Positions 18,901 to 30,507 of a stretch of DNA of 64,000 bases are shown here, piece by piece. How positions within the stretch are numbered: the first letter of the stretch is position 1; the number at the start of each line of letters is the position of its first letter. The notes under the pieces are model-generated. The model saw only the letters and a list, made by a program, of their open reading frames with translations, had not been told where the DNA came from and made no database searches. Source of the stretch: Corylus avellana. Taxonomy: Eukaryota; Streptophyta; Magnoliopsida; Fagales; Betulaceae. The translations under genes were made by a program, and so were the position numbers. The DNA is taken from contig NC_081547.1 in the NCBI RefSeq assembly GCF_901000735.1, positions 18,972,838-19,036,837 on the forward strand. Direction: 5' to 3'.

Positions 18901-21900
18901 CCAAATCAAATCTCAATTTTGACCTTTTTGAGAACTCTTTTCAAAACTCAAAACACTTTTCAGCACCTAACCAAACCTACCCCTAGTTTTTTTCATAAAT
19001 CTTAATAACATCTCAACTGGATAGCCTTTTTGCAATAGCATCTTCTAAATCTTCTACATATATATATGAGATCTTTTTTTATTTATTTATTTTTTTTTAA
19101 GTTCAGTTCTCATCCTACTGTTGAATTGAACAATAGTCATAGTTTCATTTTCAAACTCAAGAAATAACTCCTTATATCTTCTTGCAAAATCAGTCGCATA
19201 CAAATCACCCTGTTGAAGAATATACAACTTGTCAAGAAGATCATCCTAAAGATCTTGAGGACAAATTTTGTCTCTTAGAAGTGCCTTACTCTCTTCCCAA
19301 ATCAAATTTCTTGTGTAGGATCTCCCACAATGTGAAAACATCATGCAGAACCTTGCATTGCTACCATTTTGATGTAGTATAGAAGTTGTAGTGGGCTTAC
19401 AAAGATTGAGATTCCCAAATATAACAGGAAATAAATAAAAGAATTTCAAAACCAAGTTGGAAACTACTAAACCTAATAGAAAAAGAAATCACAAAATAAA
19501 ACACAAGGCATAAAAGAAGACTCAGGGGCCTCTGTTACAACCCATGTCAGCAAGTTTGAGATTACTAGATTACTCCTATTCTAATAGAACTTCGGTAAAA
19601 GATAAGACTCAATCGTAACTAGAATAGATTAGAAAGGACGCAACCCTAGTACACAATAAGTAAAGAAGAAAAAACCCCTTTAATGAGAAAAAGAAGAACA
19701 TTCTCTTTGTTTTGTTTTGAACAGCGTTCTTTGGAACTTTTGTGCTAGTTACAATCTTTACAATGTTTCATTTCTGATCATATGTAAGTTGTAAACTTGA
19801 GAACTGACGAAATGTTTCCTACATTTGGAATCATGACTAGAGTGCTTCTTTTGACTTCTCAGAATCTAGAATCTCTTAGTGTTTAAAAAATACCATGGGT
19901 TTGACATGTCCTTGTGTGTTGTGCAAGTAAATTTTCCATTTTGTTGATGTGATACTTTGTGCTAGTTACTTTTTTGTAGACTATTGTTCTAGACCTGACA
20001 AAATGCTTGCTGACCAGAAGAAAACAAAATGATGGCCATTATCCCCCCCCCCCCACTTCCTTCTAGTTTCATTCATATTGGTGGTAGAAGCTGTGCCAGT
20101 ATTTGCTTTCATCCCATAATGTCTCCAAATTTTGATTGACATACATTTAGCTGGTTTGTAGTTACATCTTGTTGTTAATGAAATTGGGTATTCATGAGGA
20201 CAAAATGGTGATTAAAATTTTATTTACATGGACTGGGTCCCTGTCTTTATGGTATTTTGTGCTTTTAGAGGCTGTTTTCTGCTTACTTATCAAAAAAAAG
20301 AGAGAGAGGCTGTTTTCTGCTTTGTAAAGGTGCCCTATACCTTTAAAAACGTTTTATGCTAGTCTTTCCATAAAACTAGATCTATTATGCAGTATGTGGT
20401 GTATGACTTGAGATCCTATTTAGATAAATTGAAAATGGCACCACTGTAAAAGTCAACTTAAATGTTTATCAGAAATGTTAAGGCTAAAGGTCACTTCCCC
20501 CCCTCTCTTCTGCATTCACAAAGTAAGATTTTAATCTCACATGCTCTATGAAATCAATGTCATAGAGTGCTACTCTAGTTAGGTGTTTCCTTTTGTATAC
20601 TTCCTGTGTACTTAGGGCCGCCTTACACTTTTAATGATATTTGTCAATTACTTATTTAAAAAAAAAAAAAATCAATGTCCTAGAGATGAAAGGAATCTAG
20701 CAAAACTTAGTAATGGTTTGCAGATGTGTATTATCTTGGAAAATGGCTAAGAAAATACATAGTATTTTTTTTCTTTATTCAGCAAAATGAAAAAAAATAT
20801 ATTTCTCTTGTTGACTAGCAAATTTTTCTTGTTTATACAGAGCTGGATTTATGCTTTATCTGATTGAGAGGGCAAAAAAGTGCTTAGATTTTTCAGCCAC
20901 TGTGTACATTATCCATCTTTTCATATGCATTGTATATGGAGGTTGGCCTTCCTCCATAACGTGGTGGGTTCTGAATGGTACTGGAATTGCAGTGATGGCT
21001 TTGCTAGGTGAATATCTGTGCATTAGACGTGAACTGCGAGAGATTCCCATTACACGATACCGTTCGAGTAAGAACTTTTCTTCTGTACATTAATCAAGAT
21101 AAATGTTCTTTCCAGCTATTTGTTTCATAGGTGAAAGAGATTTTGTTACATCTGTTCTTGTTACATAGTTCACTATCAAATGGTGGCTGCTGACTACTTT
21201 TTAGTGGGGATTGATTTCTAATCTGTCATTTACATCAAGTCTGGTACTCAACTCCATGCATTGAATGTTGTTCCGCTGATACTGTTTTATACTCTGTTGG
21301 GTCTGCATATTAGCTTCTGAATTGTGATACTATTTATGCTTAATGTTTGAATTTGCACTTTGAGTTGTTTCTTTTTAGTTTAATACTTAGAAAATGATGG
21401 AAGCAATGCTCTGTCATAATTTTTATTACCATGAAATAGTCCATTTGCAGATATATATGCTTGTAATAGGGAATAAAACTTTAAACTTCTGCAATTCTTC
21501 TTTTTCTCTTGATGCCTATCTTATTGAGTCAACCTTCTCTTGGGCAATTTCCAATTGTTGATTTCCTTGTGGGTTGACAACAGCCTGTATGCATGATCTC
21601 AAGCAGCCATCAATTCATATAATTGGTGGGAGTTCACTGTTGTATTTCTGTCCAGAACTCGTTAAATGTATACTTGTTCGCTTGCTTTCATATATATTAT
21701 TGATTTTGATTATGGTATACTATAGTTTGATATCCTTCACATGCACAGAAGAAGTTGTTGGTTGAACAGTAATGATAAGCAGTAAAATTATGACTTCTCT
21801 CTGGTTGAATCCTCGTGCATCAAATTCTTGATCAGTGCCACAATTCAGTCACAATTCAGTTATTATATGGTTATTTTACCACACATCAAAAGTCAGTTTG

Positions 21901-22860
21901 TCCCTTGTTATGTGTAGGACTTCTGTGAGCCCCTTGTTCTTTTGTAAACCTCTAAACATGAGTCTTTATTCTCAACCGTATTTTGGGACAAGGGATAACA
22001 ATTTCAAATTTTTTATATTCTGTAAATAGACTGATCCATCTTATTGAGAATCAACCGCCAAAAGCTACTTGAGACAGACTTTCATTTTATCAAAAGTGTA
22101 CTCGTAATTAAAAAAAAAAAAGAGTTCAGTACCAATTGCAATTAGTTCTCATCTTGGAAAATTTAAGAAAAATAATTGGAAGGAGATGCTGATGGTTCAG
22201 TTTGGAGAGGGAGAAAAAAGGCGGCGGGTGGGTGGGTAGTTGATCCACGTTTGGTATATCCACCTTATCCATTCTAGATGGACCCTTTTACACTTACATA
22301 TTCAGGTTCATGCTTAGAAAAAAAAAATCTGGTTCATCATTTCAAGTTTATTTTATTCTAAATAAAACGTACAGGTTTGTTGCCTTAAAAGGCAGATTTC
22401 AATTATTTGTTAAAACTTAATCCTTGGGGAAGTAGATAGGGTTGAAGTTCATCTCTCTCTCTCTCCCAACTCACCCACCCTTTTTTAGATAAGTTCCATT
22501 TGGACTGTGGTATTTGCTTGCTGTGTTTCTATATTTCTTTCGCTGTGATTTACTGGCTGTTTAATGTGATACCCAACTCTTTCCGAGTGCCCCTTTGTGT
22601 TTGTTGGATTGGCAGTTGAAGGATTGTTTTTCCATATAAATATTTTTTTCCAAATATTTTTTTTTTCTTCAGATTGATGGTCTAGACTCTAGGAATATTA
22701 TGGGGGCAATCTTGTGCCTACTAGAAATCTCATAGCTTGAAATAGAATACTTTACCGGATTTAGTTCCAATTGTCAACAAGGGTTGCATAGTGTCTTATT
22801 TTAGCCCTTCTTGTAGTACCAACAGGATTAATTTGCAACTATTCCCATGCAGATGTTTGA
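15932..22860 (+). CDS. SYS1: SYS1 homologue, Golgi membrane protein
   Basis: Three exons give 152 aa: 15932-16155, 20841-21067 and 22853-22860, with the last three bases TGA. The start MFYGSVSWDPWLIVAQIVCL matches the SYS1 family. Four hydrophobic segments are visible: LIVAQIVCLQCLYYLSLGVF, WSVIASFLLSSFAG, FSATVYIIHLFICIVYGG and GTGIAVMALLGEYLCI. The end is RELREIPITRYRSNV. SYS1 is a small four-pass Golgi protein that, in yeast and animals, recruits the ARL3/ARFRP1 GTPase to the trans-Golgi. Exon 2 could be read through to a stop at 21091, but the donor A|GTAAGAA at 21067/21068 and the AG acceptor at 22851-22852 restore the family ending RSNV, so splicing is preferred. Intron 1 is 4.7 kb and full of repeats. 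It is convergent with SULTR3;4. Confidence 0.92.
20285..20304 (+). mobile_element. Minimal LINE-tail insertion (20 bp)
   Basis: ACTTATC followed by A8 and GAGAG sits between two identical 18-bp copies of AGAGGCTGTTTTCTGCTT (20267-20284 and 20305-20322). The inserted bases match the last bases of the L1 tails seen at 1411-1430 and 7410-7430. It reads as a LINE integration aborted after copying little more than the poly(A). Confidence 0.6.
20568..20670 (+). mobile_element. Severely 5'-truncated LINE (3' tail only) with TSD
   Basis: About 100 bp ending '...gtacttagggccgccttacacttttaatgatattt...acttattt' plus an A run, nearly identical to the tail of the LINE at 1360-1433. It is flanked by 'atcaatgtcatagag' (20553-20567) and 'atcaatgtcctagag' (20671-20685), a target duplication with one mismatch. 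Confidence 0.8.
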
Positions 22861-23240
22861 CTGATATGGCAGACTGAAGAGGCAAGGGCAAAATTTTCTG
22901 TAATGGCTGTTTCTTCCATACTTTTGGAGGGAGGATCACCTGGTTCAAGCGCATCAAGTACTGAATCTATAAGGTGTGATAAGAAAAAAATAGCTTTATC
23001 TCTAGATTCTGGTGGCTATGACAGAAGAAGTGCAAAGAAATTTGAGGTGGCATTAAATGACGGGAAGAATGAGAAAATGAGTATAGGAAATGTTTCATGT
23101 ATGACTAACTGTAGGTTGTTTTGGAAAATGTGATCATGCTTTATTCTGCGTCTGATATATCATTCCTGGTTTATTTGTAATATGCTTAGTTTATTTGGGT
23201 CTTATTCTTTAAGATGATCAATTGGATGAATTTGAAAAAT
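22861..23240 (+). other. SYS1 3' untranslated region
   Basis: Sequence after the SYS1 stop. A 76-codon open frame at 22903-23133 (serine-rich start, no known domain) falls in the presumed 3'UTR and is not called as a gene. Confidence 0.4.
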
Positions 23241-23639
23241 TTATATAATTCTGTGTCAAGACTTGTTTTATATGGTTGCGGATGTTTGTTTGTTTCTCAC
23301 GTACTCAACAAATTGTGTCTGAGCTGGACCAGGCATGGGTATTGAACCAATTGGGCATAGTCTATGGCTATGGGGCTAGTAAACTGTCGTACTAGGTAGC
23401 TTGTTTTTGCGATTTTTTGGCTCAAGGCTAGTTATTAATAGGTGGTTTATTCAATAAACATACGTTGATTGTCCTAATTACATGTAGGTAGAGCTTACCC
23501 CGAAGCAAACATGATTATTCATATTTCGTAGAATAGATCGTGGGTTGGTTTATAATTGATCAGTTTGGCTTGCATATATGATAGATTCTTCGAATCTCAT
23601 CGATATTCATCTTTATGGCATGCTTCAAACTTTTCATAA

Positions 23640-24060
23640 GGATGAATGAAATTTAGACAATTTATCTTATGGCTTCTTGTTAGAGATGGCCTTTCGACGG
23701 TAAGGAATTGGTGAAATGGGGTTGTACAGGGGATGTGCTCTTCTGTAGAGGTTGTTTAGAAAGTAGAGAGCATATGTTTTTTCAATGTTGTTGAAGTCTA
23801 ATTACTGATCCTTACACAAAACTGGGAAGGGGGTTAAGGGATGGAAGGCTTGCCGGTTGAAAGCTAGCATGGGAAATTTATAGTCTTTGGAAGTAAATAA
23901 ATGATCTTAAACATGGGAATCAACCAAGATCAGAGGAGAAAATTGTTCAAAGATTAAGCTGGGAGATGGATCATGGCGAAAGGAAGATTTAAGCTGACAC
24001 CTGAAAATATGGAATTATGCAGAAGATGGAATTTATTGGCAAGGATTCTGTGAGTTCTGA
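23640..24060 (+). pseudogene. LINE zf-RVT fragment
   Basis: With one frame slip the plus strand reads DGLSTV, then KELVKWGCTGDVLFCRGCL, then ESREHMFFQC (about 23687-23793). This is the zinc-binding zf-RVT block common at the C-terminus of plant LINE ORF2 and related retrogenes. It is short, with stops around it, and a different subfamily from the LINEs at 1-7432. Confidence 0.55.
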
Positions 24061-24104
24061 AGTCTAGTTGATTGGCTGATTGCAATTGCTTGGAGTGTGG
24101 TTCT

Positions 24105-24293
24105 AGATGAGAATTTACTATAACTCAAACAATATAGTTCTTTTGTTTATTTGGATTTGTTGTTGTAATTCATATAAAGGGAGGTGTGGGTCAAATTTAG
24201 CTCTGCTGAAGTAGTTAGTGAGAGCAATTGTTGAGTGCTGATGTTAGTATTCTGTATTGTTTGAGTTATTTTATAGTAAATTCTCATTCATCT
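24105..24293. mobile_element. Foldback/MITE between SYS1 and SULTR3;4
   Basis: Left arm AGATGAGAATTTACTATAAC then TCAAACAATATAG (24105-24138). The right arm read backwards is AGATGAATGAGAATTTACTA... TCAAACAATACAG (24253-24293). The centre is about 115 bp. Non-coding. It lies in the spacer where the two convergent genes end. Confidence 0.65.
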
Positions 24294-24508
24294 TGAGCCT
24301 GTTCAAGTGCAAAAATCTGAACTTCAAAATCGCTTCTTTGATTGAAGAGCATATAGCTTTCATCTTTCCCACTAGAAAGGGACAAAAAAGAAAGAAAAAG
24401 CTACAAGTTTGATTGCCTTTAAATACTGTCGCCGACTATAAAAGAAAAGAAAAGTCCTCTCCTGAGTCCTCTGAGTAGAACTCTTGTTTGATTGCCAAGC
24501 TTTGCAAG

Positions 24509-27500
24509 TCATGGCTGAGGATACCACAAAGAAGAAATGTGAGCCACAGCTTCTCCAACAGAGAGGTAGAGTCCATTCACACGGAAGGATTCCAAGAGTT
24601 GTGATTGCTCTAGCTTTTCCATCACACTCCCAACAGGATTTGCCAACACAAGCTACATAACAACAACCACAACATAACTAATCAGAACCCCACCAAACAA
24701 TTCTGGCATTTATGAAACTTTCTGATATAATTACTATATATTTATTTATTTTACCTTGAGTGTTCTTTTCTGCATCATCTTTCTGATTTCACATATTGCG
24801 TCTATACCACTTGTGTCTATGGCTGTCACAGCTGAGAATATAATAATAAAAAATGGTCAGCCAAATGCACCAGAATCGACATCGGTTGGTTGGACAACAC
24901 TTTTTAGAGGGTGTTTTTCTGCTTTTTGATTCAAAAGATGTCAGTTTTGAGTGTTTTGTGTTTAAAGTTGTTTGCTAACGCTTTTCGTTTTTTTTTTTTT
25001 TTTTTTTTTTTTATACTAAAAAGCAAAAAGCTTGTGTCATCAAACAACGCCGATATCTTACGAAACGAGTTTAGATGACTGAAGTGTTACCTGTCATGTC
25101 TAAAATTATACATTTCAGTGTACTGGCATTGTTTGCCTTTATCCACTCTTCCTCCTCTCGAACCCATCTTAACATCCTGTGCCAAAAAACGTTAACAAGT
25201 CAAGGAGATGCTCAAGTGTATCCTACTAAAACTATATGCATAACTTCACGTAATCCCAAAGTTGTACTTAGAAGCAACTTGGAAATCATATATTTTGAGA
25301 GACTCACCTTTCTTGCAGGTAAGTTGAGTTTGCAAAGTAGATGGGAGACTCAATAGCAAGAATGAGAAATGAGGGCACCCTTGAAGCTTCTCTATACCTA
25401 CTGAGGTTTTGGTATATTTGAGTGCCCTGGATATTCCCTAATGCCATTGTGTTTGGCCTGGTGACATGCAACAGAATCTTGAAAACTGATATCCCAACCT
25501 GAATTTTGCAGACAATTAGCTTTAATAAATCATCACTTATCCTAAAAGCTTAAGCCGATAAGAAGGGGCGAGTTTAATCATTTAACTCCCCTTACGTGTA
25601 GGTTTAAACTCTCATTTAATAAGTGAAGCTCAACACGTAAAACATGAAGGGGTGAAAAAGCTTACCGCAATGGCAAGTCCTAGAGGCACTGAAATGAAAA
25701 GAACACCGAGAAAGGAGCACAAACAAGCCATGAAATCAAGCTTGTCAACTTTCCACAATTTGTATGCAGCCTGGTAATCTATCAACCCGATCACAGCCGT
25801 TAAGATGATGGCCGCCAAGATGACATTGGGGGTGTAATAAAACAGTGGCATCAGAAAAAGTAGAGTCACAAGCACAGCTGAAGCCATCACAATATTTGAC
25901 ACTGCCGTTTGTGCTCCGGCATTACAGTTTACAGCCGATCGAGAAAATGATCCTGAAAACATTATCTTATTAGAAACTTCAGCCATTGTTAAACAACTGC
26001 ATAATTTGGAAAAGGGTATCATAATTGCATGCCTGTGGTAACATAGCATGAAGAGCATGAACCAGCCATGTTCATAAGACCAATAGCCATCATTTCTTTG
26101 TTTCCATCAACTTGGTAGTTTTTCAAAGCAGCAAATGTCCTCCCCACTGCAATTCCTTCCTGTAAGTAACAATACAAAACAGCAGGAATTTGGTAAGAGA
26201 AAAACATTGCTGTGGTAAATCACCGTCAGGGAGGCCCAACACGTAGAACATTCAACTTACAGTGAGAGACAAGATCCCTGTCACGATGCCGGTTTTAATA
26301 GCGACAGCTAGATAAGGGCCACTCAAGTATAGCATGTTTAGTGAAGGGGGATTAAGGCCCTTTGGCAAATGCCCAATCTTTTCAAAAAAAAAAAGGATAA
26401 AAAGAAAGATCAATACATGATTAAACTAATGGAAAGAAAGAAGTTCCAAAACCTGCCACTTTTTAGTACTACTTACAATTGGAATTCCTCTTGCCTTAGA
26501 CTTGAGGAGGAAAACTACAAGGGTTGAGAGAATAACTGAAGTTAATGGGGCTGCTGCTGAGACCCAAAAAAGCTTCGGTTTCCTATTGCTCTGTTTTCAT
26601 TAATACAAAATTAATTAGAACATTAAAAACAAAAAACCAAAAAACAGAACATGTTGATGAGTAGATTATGCTTTTGAGCAGCAAAGAAACACTTACAATA
26701 TGCCTTGTAGTCAACATAAAGAGGAGGAAACCAAAACCCATGACAATGGTTTGCCAAGACCACTGCACATCAATTGTACCACTATTACTCAAAATACTAC
26801 TGAGGATGAAAATTGAAATTAGAGTAATATCAATAAAACACAATTCTTTTTTTTTTTTTTGTAACTAAAAAAAAAGAAAGAAATATTTTAATATCTCCAA
26901 CAATTCCACCACAATAAAAGTTTGACATAAAGAATCAAACTTTTATTGTGTGGAACTGTTTGATATATTGAAAAATATATACATAATGATTCTCCCTGGA
27001 GAAAGTTGGTGGCACCAGGTCCTTCTAGTAATTATTTCTATGTTTGAGTTGCTTGGATTTATTAAAAGAAAGCATACATGGTTAAGTTGCCTTTATTAAT
27101 AATTTTTTTAAAAAAAATTCTAAAAGCTCCTTTTGTGTAAATATCTAAAGTATTTGCTAAAAAAAAAAAAAAAAAGAGAATAAATTTCCATAGACTAGCG
27201 ACTACTTTATTCTGGTTAATAATTACCTCATCTCTCTGGTTTAAAACAGAGGACATGACAGGAATCATTTGCATTTTGCTTGTGAAGTGGACGATCCCCA
27301 GCAATCCTTTCAACTGTTGCAATGATACGATGACGGCTGCACCAGCCATAAACCCAACTAGAGTTGCCTTTGACAGAAAATCAATTACAAACCCTAACCT
27401 GCAAATCACAAGTCAAAATCAACTACAAATTCAACAAGGAAAAGAAAATGATTATCTTCTTTTTATCAATCTCCATTTACAAATTATTCTTTTACTCTTT

Positions 27501-29392
27501 AAAAGGTGAAATATTCTTTTTTTAAGGTTATTAATTTATGTTGAGCATGTGTGATTGTAAAATGATTGAATCTCACGTTAAAACTGTGTCTAAAGTATGA
27601 GCGGTTAATATGACATAGTTGGATCAAAACCTATAAACTTTAGCTTTCAAATTAAGTGGTATGCTAACATACTATATTATAATCTCGTTGAGAGATTCTA
27701 CAAGATGTTAATTTCTCTAACAAGTGATATCAGAGATAGGTCGGTGAAGCGTGGCATGGTGGACTGGCGCAAGCATTGACAAAGAGTTCCTAGAATAAGG
27801 GAAAAGATTCATGGCATGGGCACAAACGAGTCCTTAGAGTAGAGGAAAAAGTACACGACACGGGCAAACTCACCTAGCACATAAAAGTTGATAAAAAGTT
27901 TTCATTTGAGGGGGAGCCTAGCAATGTAGTGATGAACTCACTTATGAATATAAAAAGATTGAATTTCATATTGAAAATGAGTTACAAGTGTGAGCGATTA
28001 ATATAGCATGGTTGACCCCAAACATATAAACTTAAACTTTTGGGTTAAAGACTCTATACTCAATCTCCCTAAGAATTTTTTTGTTAAAAAGACTTCTCTT
28101 TCTACCACCATTTCTAATATAGAAATAAGAGCAAATTTTGAAATAATATTACTCATTCATAATGAAATGACAAAAGAGAAGGGCTGAAGAAGTGAAATAT
28201 TAGAATACCTTAAGAAACCTAGAGAAGCCTGAAAGAAACCAGCAAAGAGGGTGGCAGTGAAGGCCAACTTAAGATAGAGAATTGGGTCTTCATTAGGAGA
28301 GACTGCCTCACTTAGCATTGATCCCATCACCAAAGATGCTATTGACACTGGCCCAACTGCAAGATGTTTTGAACTTCCAAGGATTGAGTAAATCAATGGG
28401 GGCACAAAGCTTGAATCTGCATCAAACCCAGTTTTTATTTTTTATTAATTAATCAAAATAATTAATATTTTTAGTAAATACATCAGTGGTTATTGATACT
28501 TACATAGCCCGACTATAGGTGGCAAATTGGCAAGCTTTGCATAACTGATTCCCTGCAGTATAGTATTACAAACTAAATTAGATCACCAGAAAAAAAAAAA
28601 AAAAAAAAAAAAAAAGAGTTCTTGTCTCCAACGGTCAAATGGTTTGATAAAATGTATATTCCATTTCTATGATGTAGTAAATTTCCAAATAACATCACCT
28701 TATGAAAAAGGACATTGGAAAATATAGTTTATGAGGAGTAAAGACAAAAACCATGTTCATAGGATACATAATATACTAATTCATATGGTCCACGAGAAAT
28801 GGAACCAAACTTCAATGACAAACATAATTAATAACTCCAAAGAGTTGGCTTGAATGGTAAGTCATTTGGTCCGGGTACTTAATGAAGTATCAAGTCCAAG
28901 GTTCAACCCCTTTTGAGTGGAAATCGAAAGCCCGAGTGTACCTAACTCTTGTAGAGGAGACGTTTTGCATGGTGTCTCAAAAATCTAGTTTGAGCGAAGC
29001 CCTGGACACCCGTATTATTAAAAAAAAAACAAGAAGAACAGAGCTTCATTTGTTTCTCTCACCTGTGGGATAGCGAGGCTGGCAATGGTAAGACCAGAGA
29101 TGATATCAGAGCGCAGAAGAGGAACATTGTACTCAGAGCCCCATTGAAATATAGGGAAGAAAAACTGAAGAGAAAGGATGAATTTGTTGAGCCAAGTTTG
29201 ATTCTTGAATCGGTAGAGTGGATCATCGGGGAAGAAGATCTCGGAGATCCTGTGCTTGAGTTTATGGAGAGTGGTTTTCTCTGGTGGAAGGCGAACGTCG
29301 TGAATTTGCATTGCTCCCCCCAACTCTGATGGGATTGTGAGATTGCTTTCTGGACATGCAAAGTGTTCCACTCTGTTAGAGTTGACACCCAT
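24509..29392 (-). CDS. SULTR3;4: SULTR3;4 / SPDT, SLC26-type anion transporter
   Basis: Thirteen exons on the minus strand: 29063-29392, 28504-28552, 28209-28416, 27227-27398, 26697-26762, 26477-26590, 26261-26377, 26033-26159, 25666-25952, 25308-25498, 25091-25176, 24755-24831, 24509-24652. They sum to 1968 nt, 655 aa. The N-terminus ([17 protein letters not shown], then [15 protein letters not shown]) is that of group 3;4. The sulfate-transporter signature region follows ([20 protein letters not shown]), then about a dozen membrane segments and a C-terminal STAS domain with [20 protein letters not shown]. Rice and Arabidopsis SULTR3;4 (SPDT) have been reported as plasma-membrane phosphate transporters in node/vascular tissue, so phosphate allocation is more likely than sulfate uptake. 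The donor after exon 8 is GC; all others are GT-AG. No stop or frameshift is seen. Confidence 0.95.
26891..26968. repeat. Compact hairpin in SULTR3;4 intron 4
   Basis: Arms 26891-26925 and 26935-26968 pair almost perfectly (ATATCTCCAACAATTCCACC facing its near complement) around a 9-bp loop. Short and AT-rich, it could be a small MITE or a small-RNA-type foldback. Confidence 0.6.
27540..28090 (+). mobile_element. Possible TRIM-like mini LTR element in SULTR3;4 intron 3
   Basis: Two imperfect direct repeats (about 27540-27720 and 27916-28090) share 'gattgaat.tca', 'gtgtgagcg.ttaatat..cat.gttg' and 'ataaactt.a.cttt'. The left copy is followed by TGATATCAGAG (27725), close to the initiator-tRNA primer site TGGTATCAGAG. 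The right copy is preceded by a purine-rich gaggggga tract. The inner part is about 200 bp and non-coding. Edges are uncertain. Confidence 0.4.
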
Positions 29393-29520
29393 TTCTCTTT
29401 GCTCAAAGACCCACCAAAATGCTCAACAAAAACCTCAGATACTGCTAAACAATGAAACCAAACAAAAAAACCCACTCGAATGTTGTGTGCTTGTGAAAAA
29501 AAATGAAGGGGTTCTGGGGA

Positions 29521-29527
29521 TTATATA
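29521..29527 (-). promoter_or_regulatory. TATA box of SULTR3;4
   Basis: TATATAA on the minus strand lies 129 bp upstream of the ATG (29392), giving a short 5'UTR of roughly 100 bp. The surrounding sequence is otherwise AT-rich without a competing start. Confidence 0.5.
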
Positions 29528-29559
29528 GATGAAGCAGAGAGAAGGGCATGTCTCAAATG

Positions 29560-30507
29560 GCAGTTAATTGAGCAGTTGTCAAATGTTGCGTGTCAGGAGC
29601 ATTTTGGTCATTTCACTTGGATTTGAAAGATAAAATAAAAATAAATTACTTTTTTTATTTTTTATTTTTTATTTTTTTAAGAAAAAGAGAGAAAAAAAAA
29701 AAAAAAGGCCATGGAATGAGGGTGTCATGGAGTTGAAGCGTCAGAACTAGTGCACAACACAATGGAGGGCCCTGAAGAACACTCTTTATGATTCTTATCG
29801 CTCCACAGTTTCCTTTTTAGGTAGATGGTTTTCAAGGGTGGAAAACTTGGAATATCTGTGGGGTCCTTCACTCCGGTTTCGATGGACAATAATGAACCAT
29901 AAATAAGGTTGTAAATGAACCAGTCTGATTGACTATCAGTTTGATGGAATAGAATCCTCTCCATTTCATTTGAAATAGAGAGTATTTATTTAATGTAAAA
30001 TAAATAGTAATATTGTCTTAACATTAAAGCTGAATGACCAAATTTACAATACTACCTCTTATTTTACGTTCAATACTCAATTCGAATTTAGTTCATTTAA
30101 TAAATAAGCCAAGCTTGAACAAATTATTTAGCCAAGTGATAAAGTCGAACTCAACCCGTATTCAAAAGAATATTAAATAAACAAATATAATCTTGACCAT
30201 TTCATACTCGTCTCGATTGTACTCCATTTTTGTGCCCTGATTGTTGTTTTCTACTATGACTCCATTTGAGCCCTCACTGTTGTCTTTTGGTGGACTGGCA
30301 TTTCCTGCACTTTTCGTGGGAGTGGGTCAAGGATTCAAGCGCCGTGCAGGATGTTTTGGGTGCAATGGAAGAGATAGAGCTAGCAAGCCCCAGGAATACT
30401 CAACAAGGCACTTGAAAATATAAAATATGGTTTAACTTAAACCCCTTCGATAATTAGATAATTAAATTTACATTTTTTTTTTGGTAAGTCACTTCTTCGC
30501 AAATAGT
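29560..30507. other. Intergenic, AT-rich
   Basis: No coding block, terminal repeat or RNA gene was recognised. Low-complexity A/T runs occur around 29640-29705. Confidence 0.4.

Larger units (their letters stand above)
16156..20840 (+). other. SYS1 intron 1 with retroelement relics
   Basis: A 4.7-kb intron, GT-AG, holding two very short LINE insertions (20285-20304 and 20568-20670). It has two minus-strand LTR/primer-site-like junctions in which 'TACATCAAAWTGGTA' is followed by PBS-like bases (about 17380-17400 and 19365-19385). T-rich low complexity lies at 18600-18660 and 18790-18815. A possible inverted-repeat element lies at about 18410-18990, whose ends both carry 'tgtttgg'/'ccaaaca'-type bases and 'aaaactctttt' blocks. 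None of the open frames here looks like a gene. Confidence 0.5.

Noticed and set aside
20851..21093. SYS1 ending at the read-through stop 21091-21093
   Set aside because: The GTAAGAA donor and the third exon recover the conserved family end RSNV.
22903..23133. 76-codon frame starting MAVSSILLEGGSPGS
   Set aside because: It starts 43 bp after the SYS1 stop and lies in the probable 3'UTR; no domain recognised.
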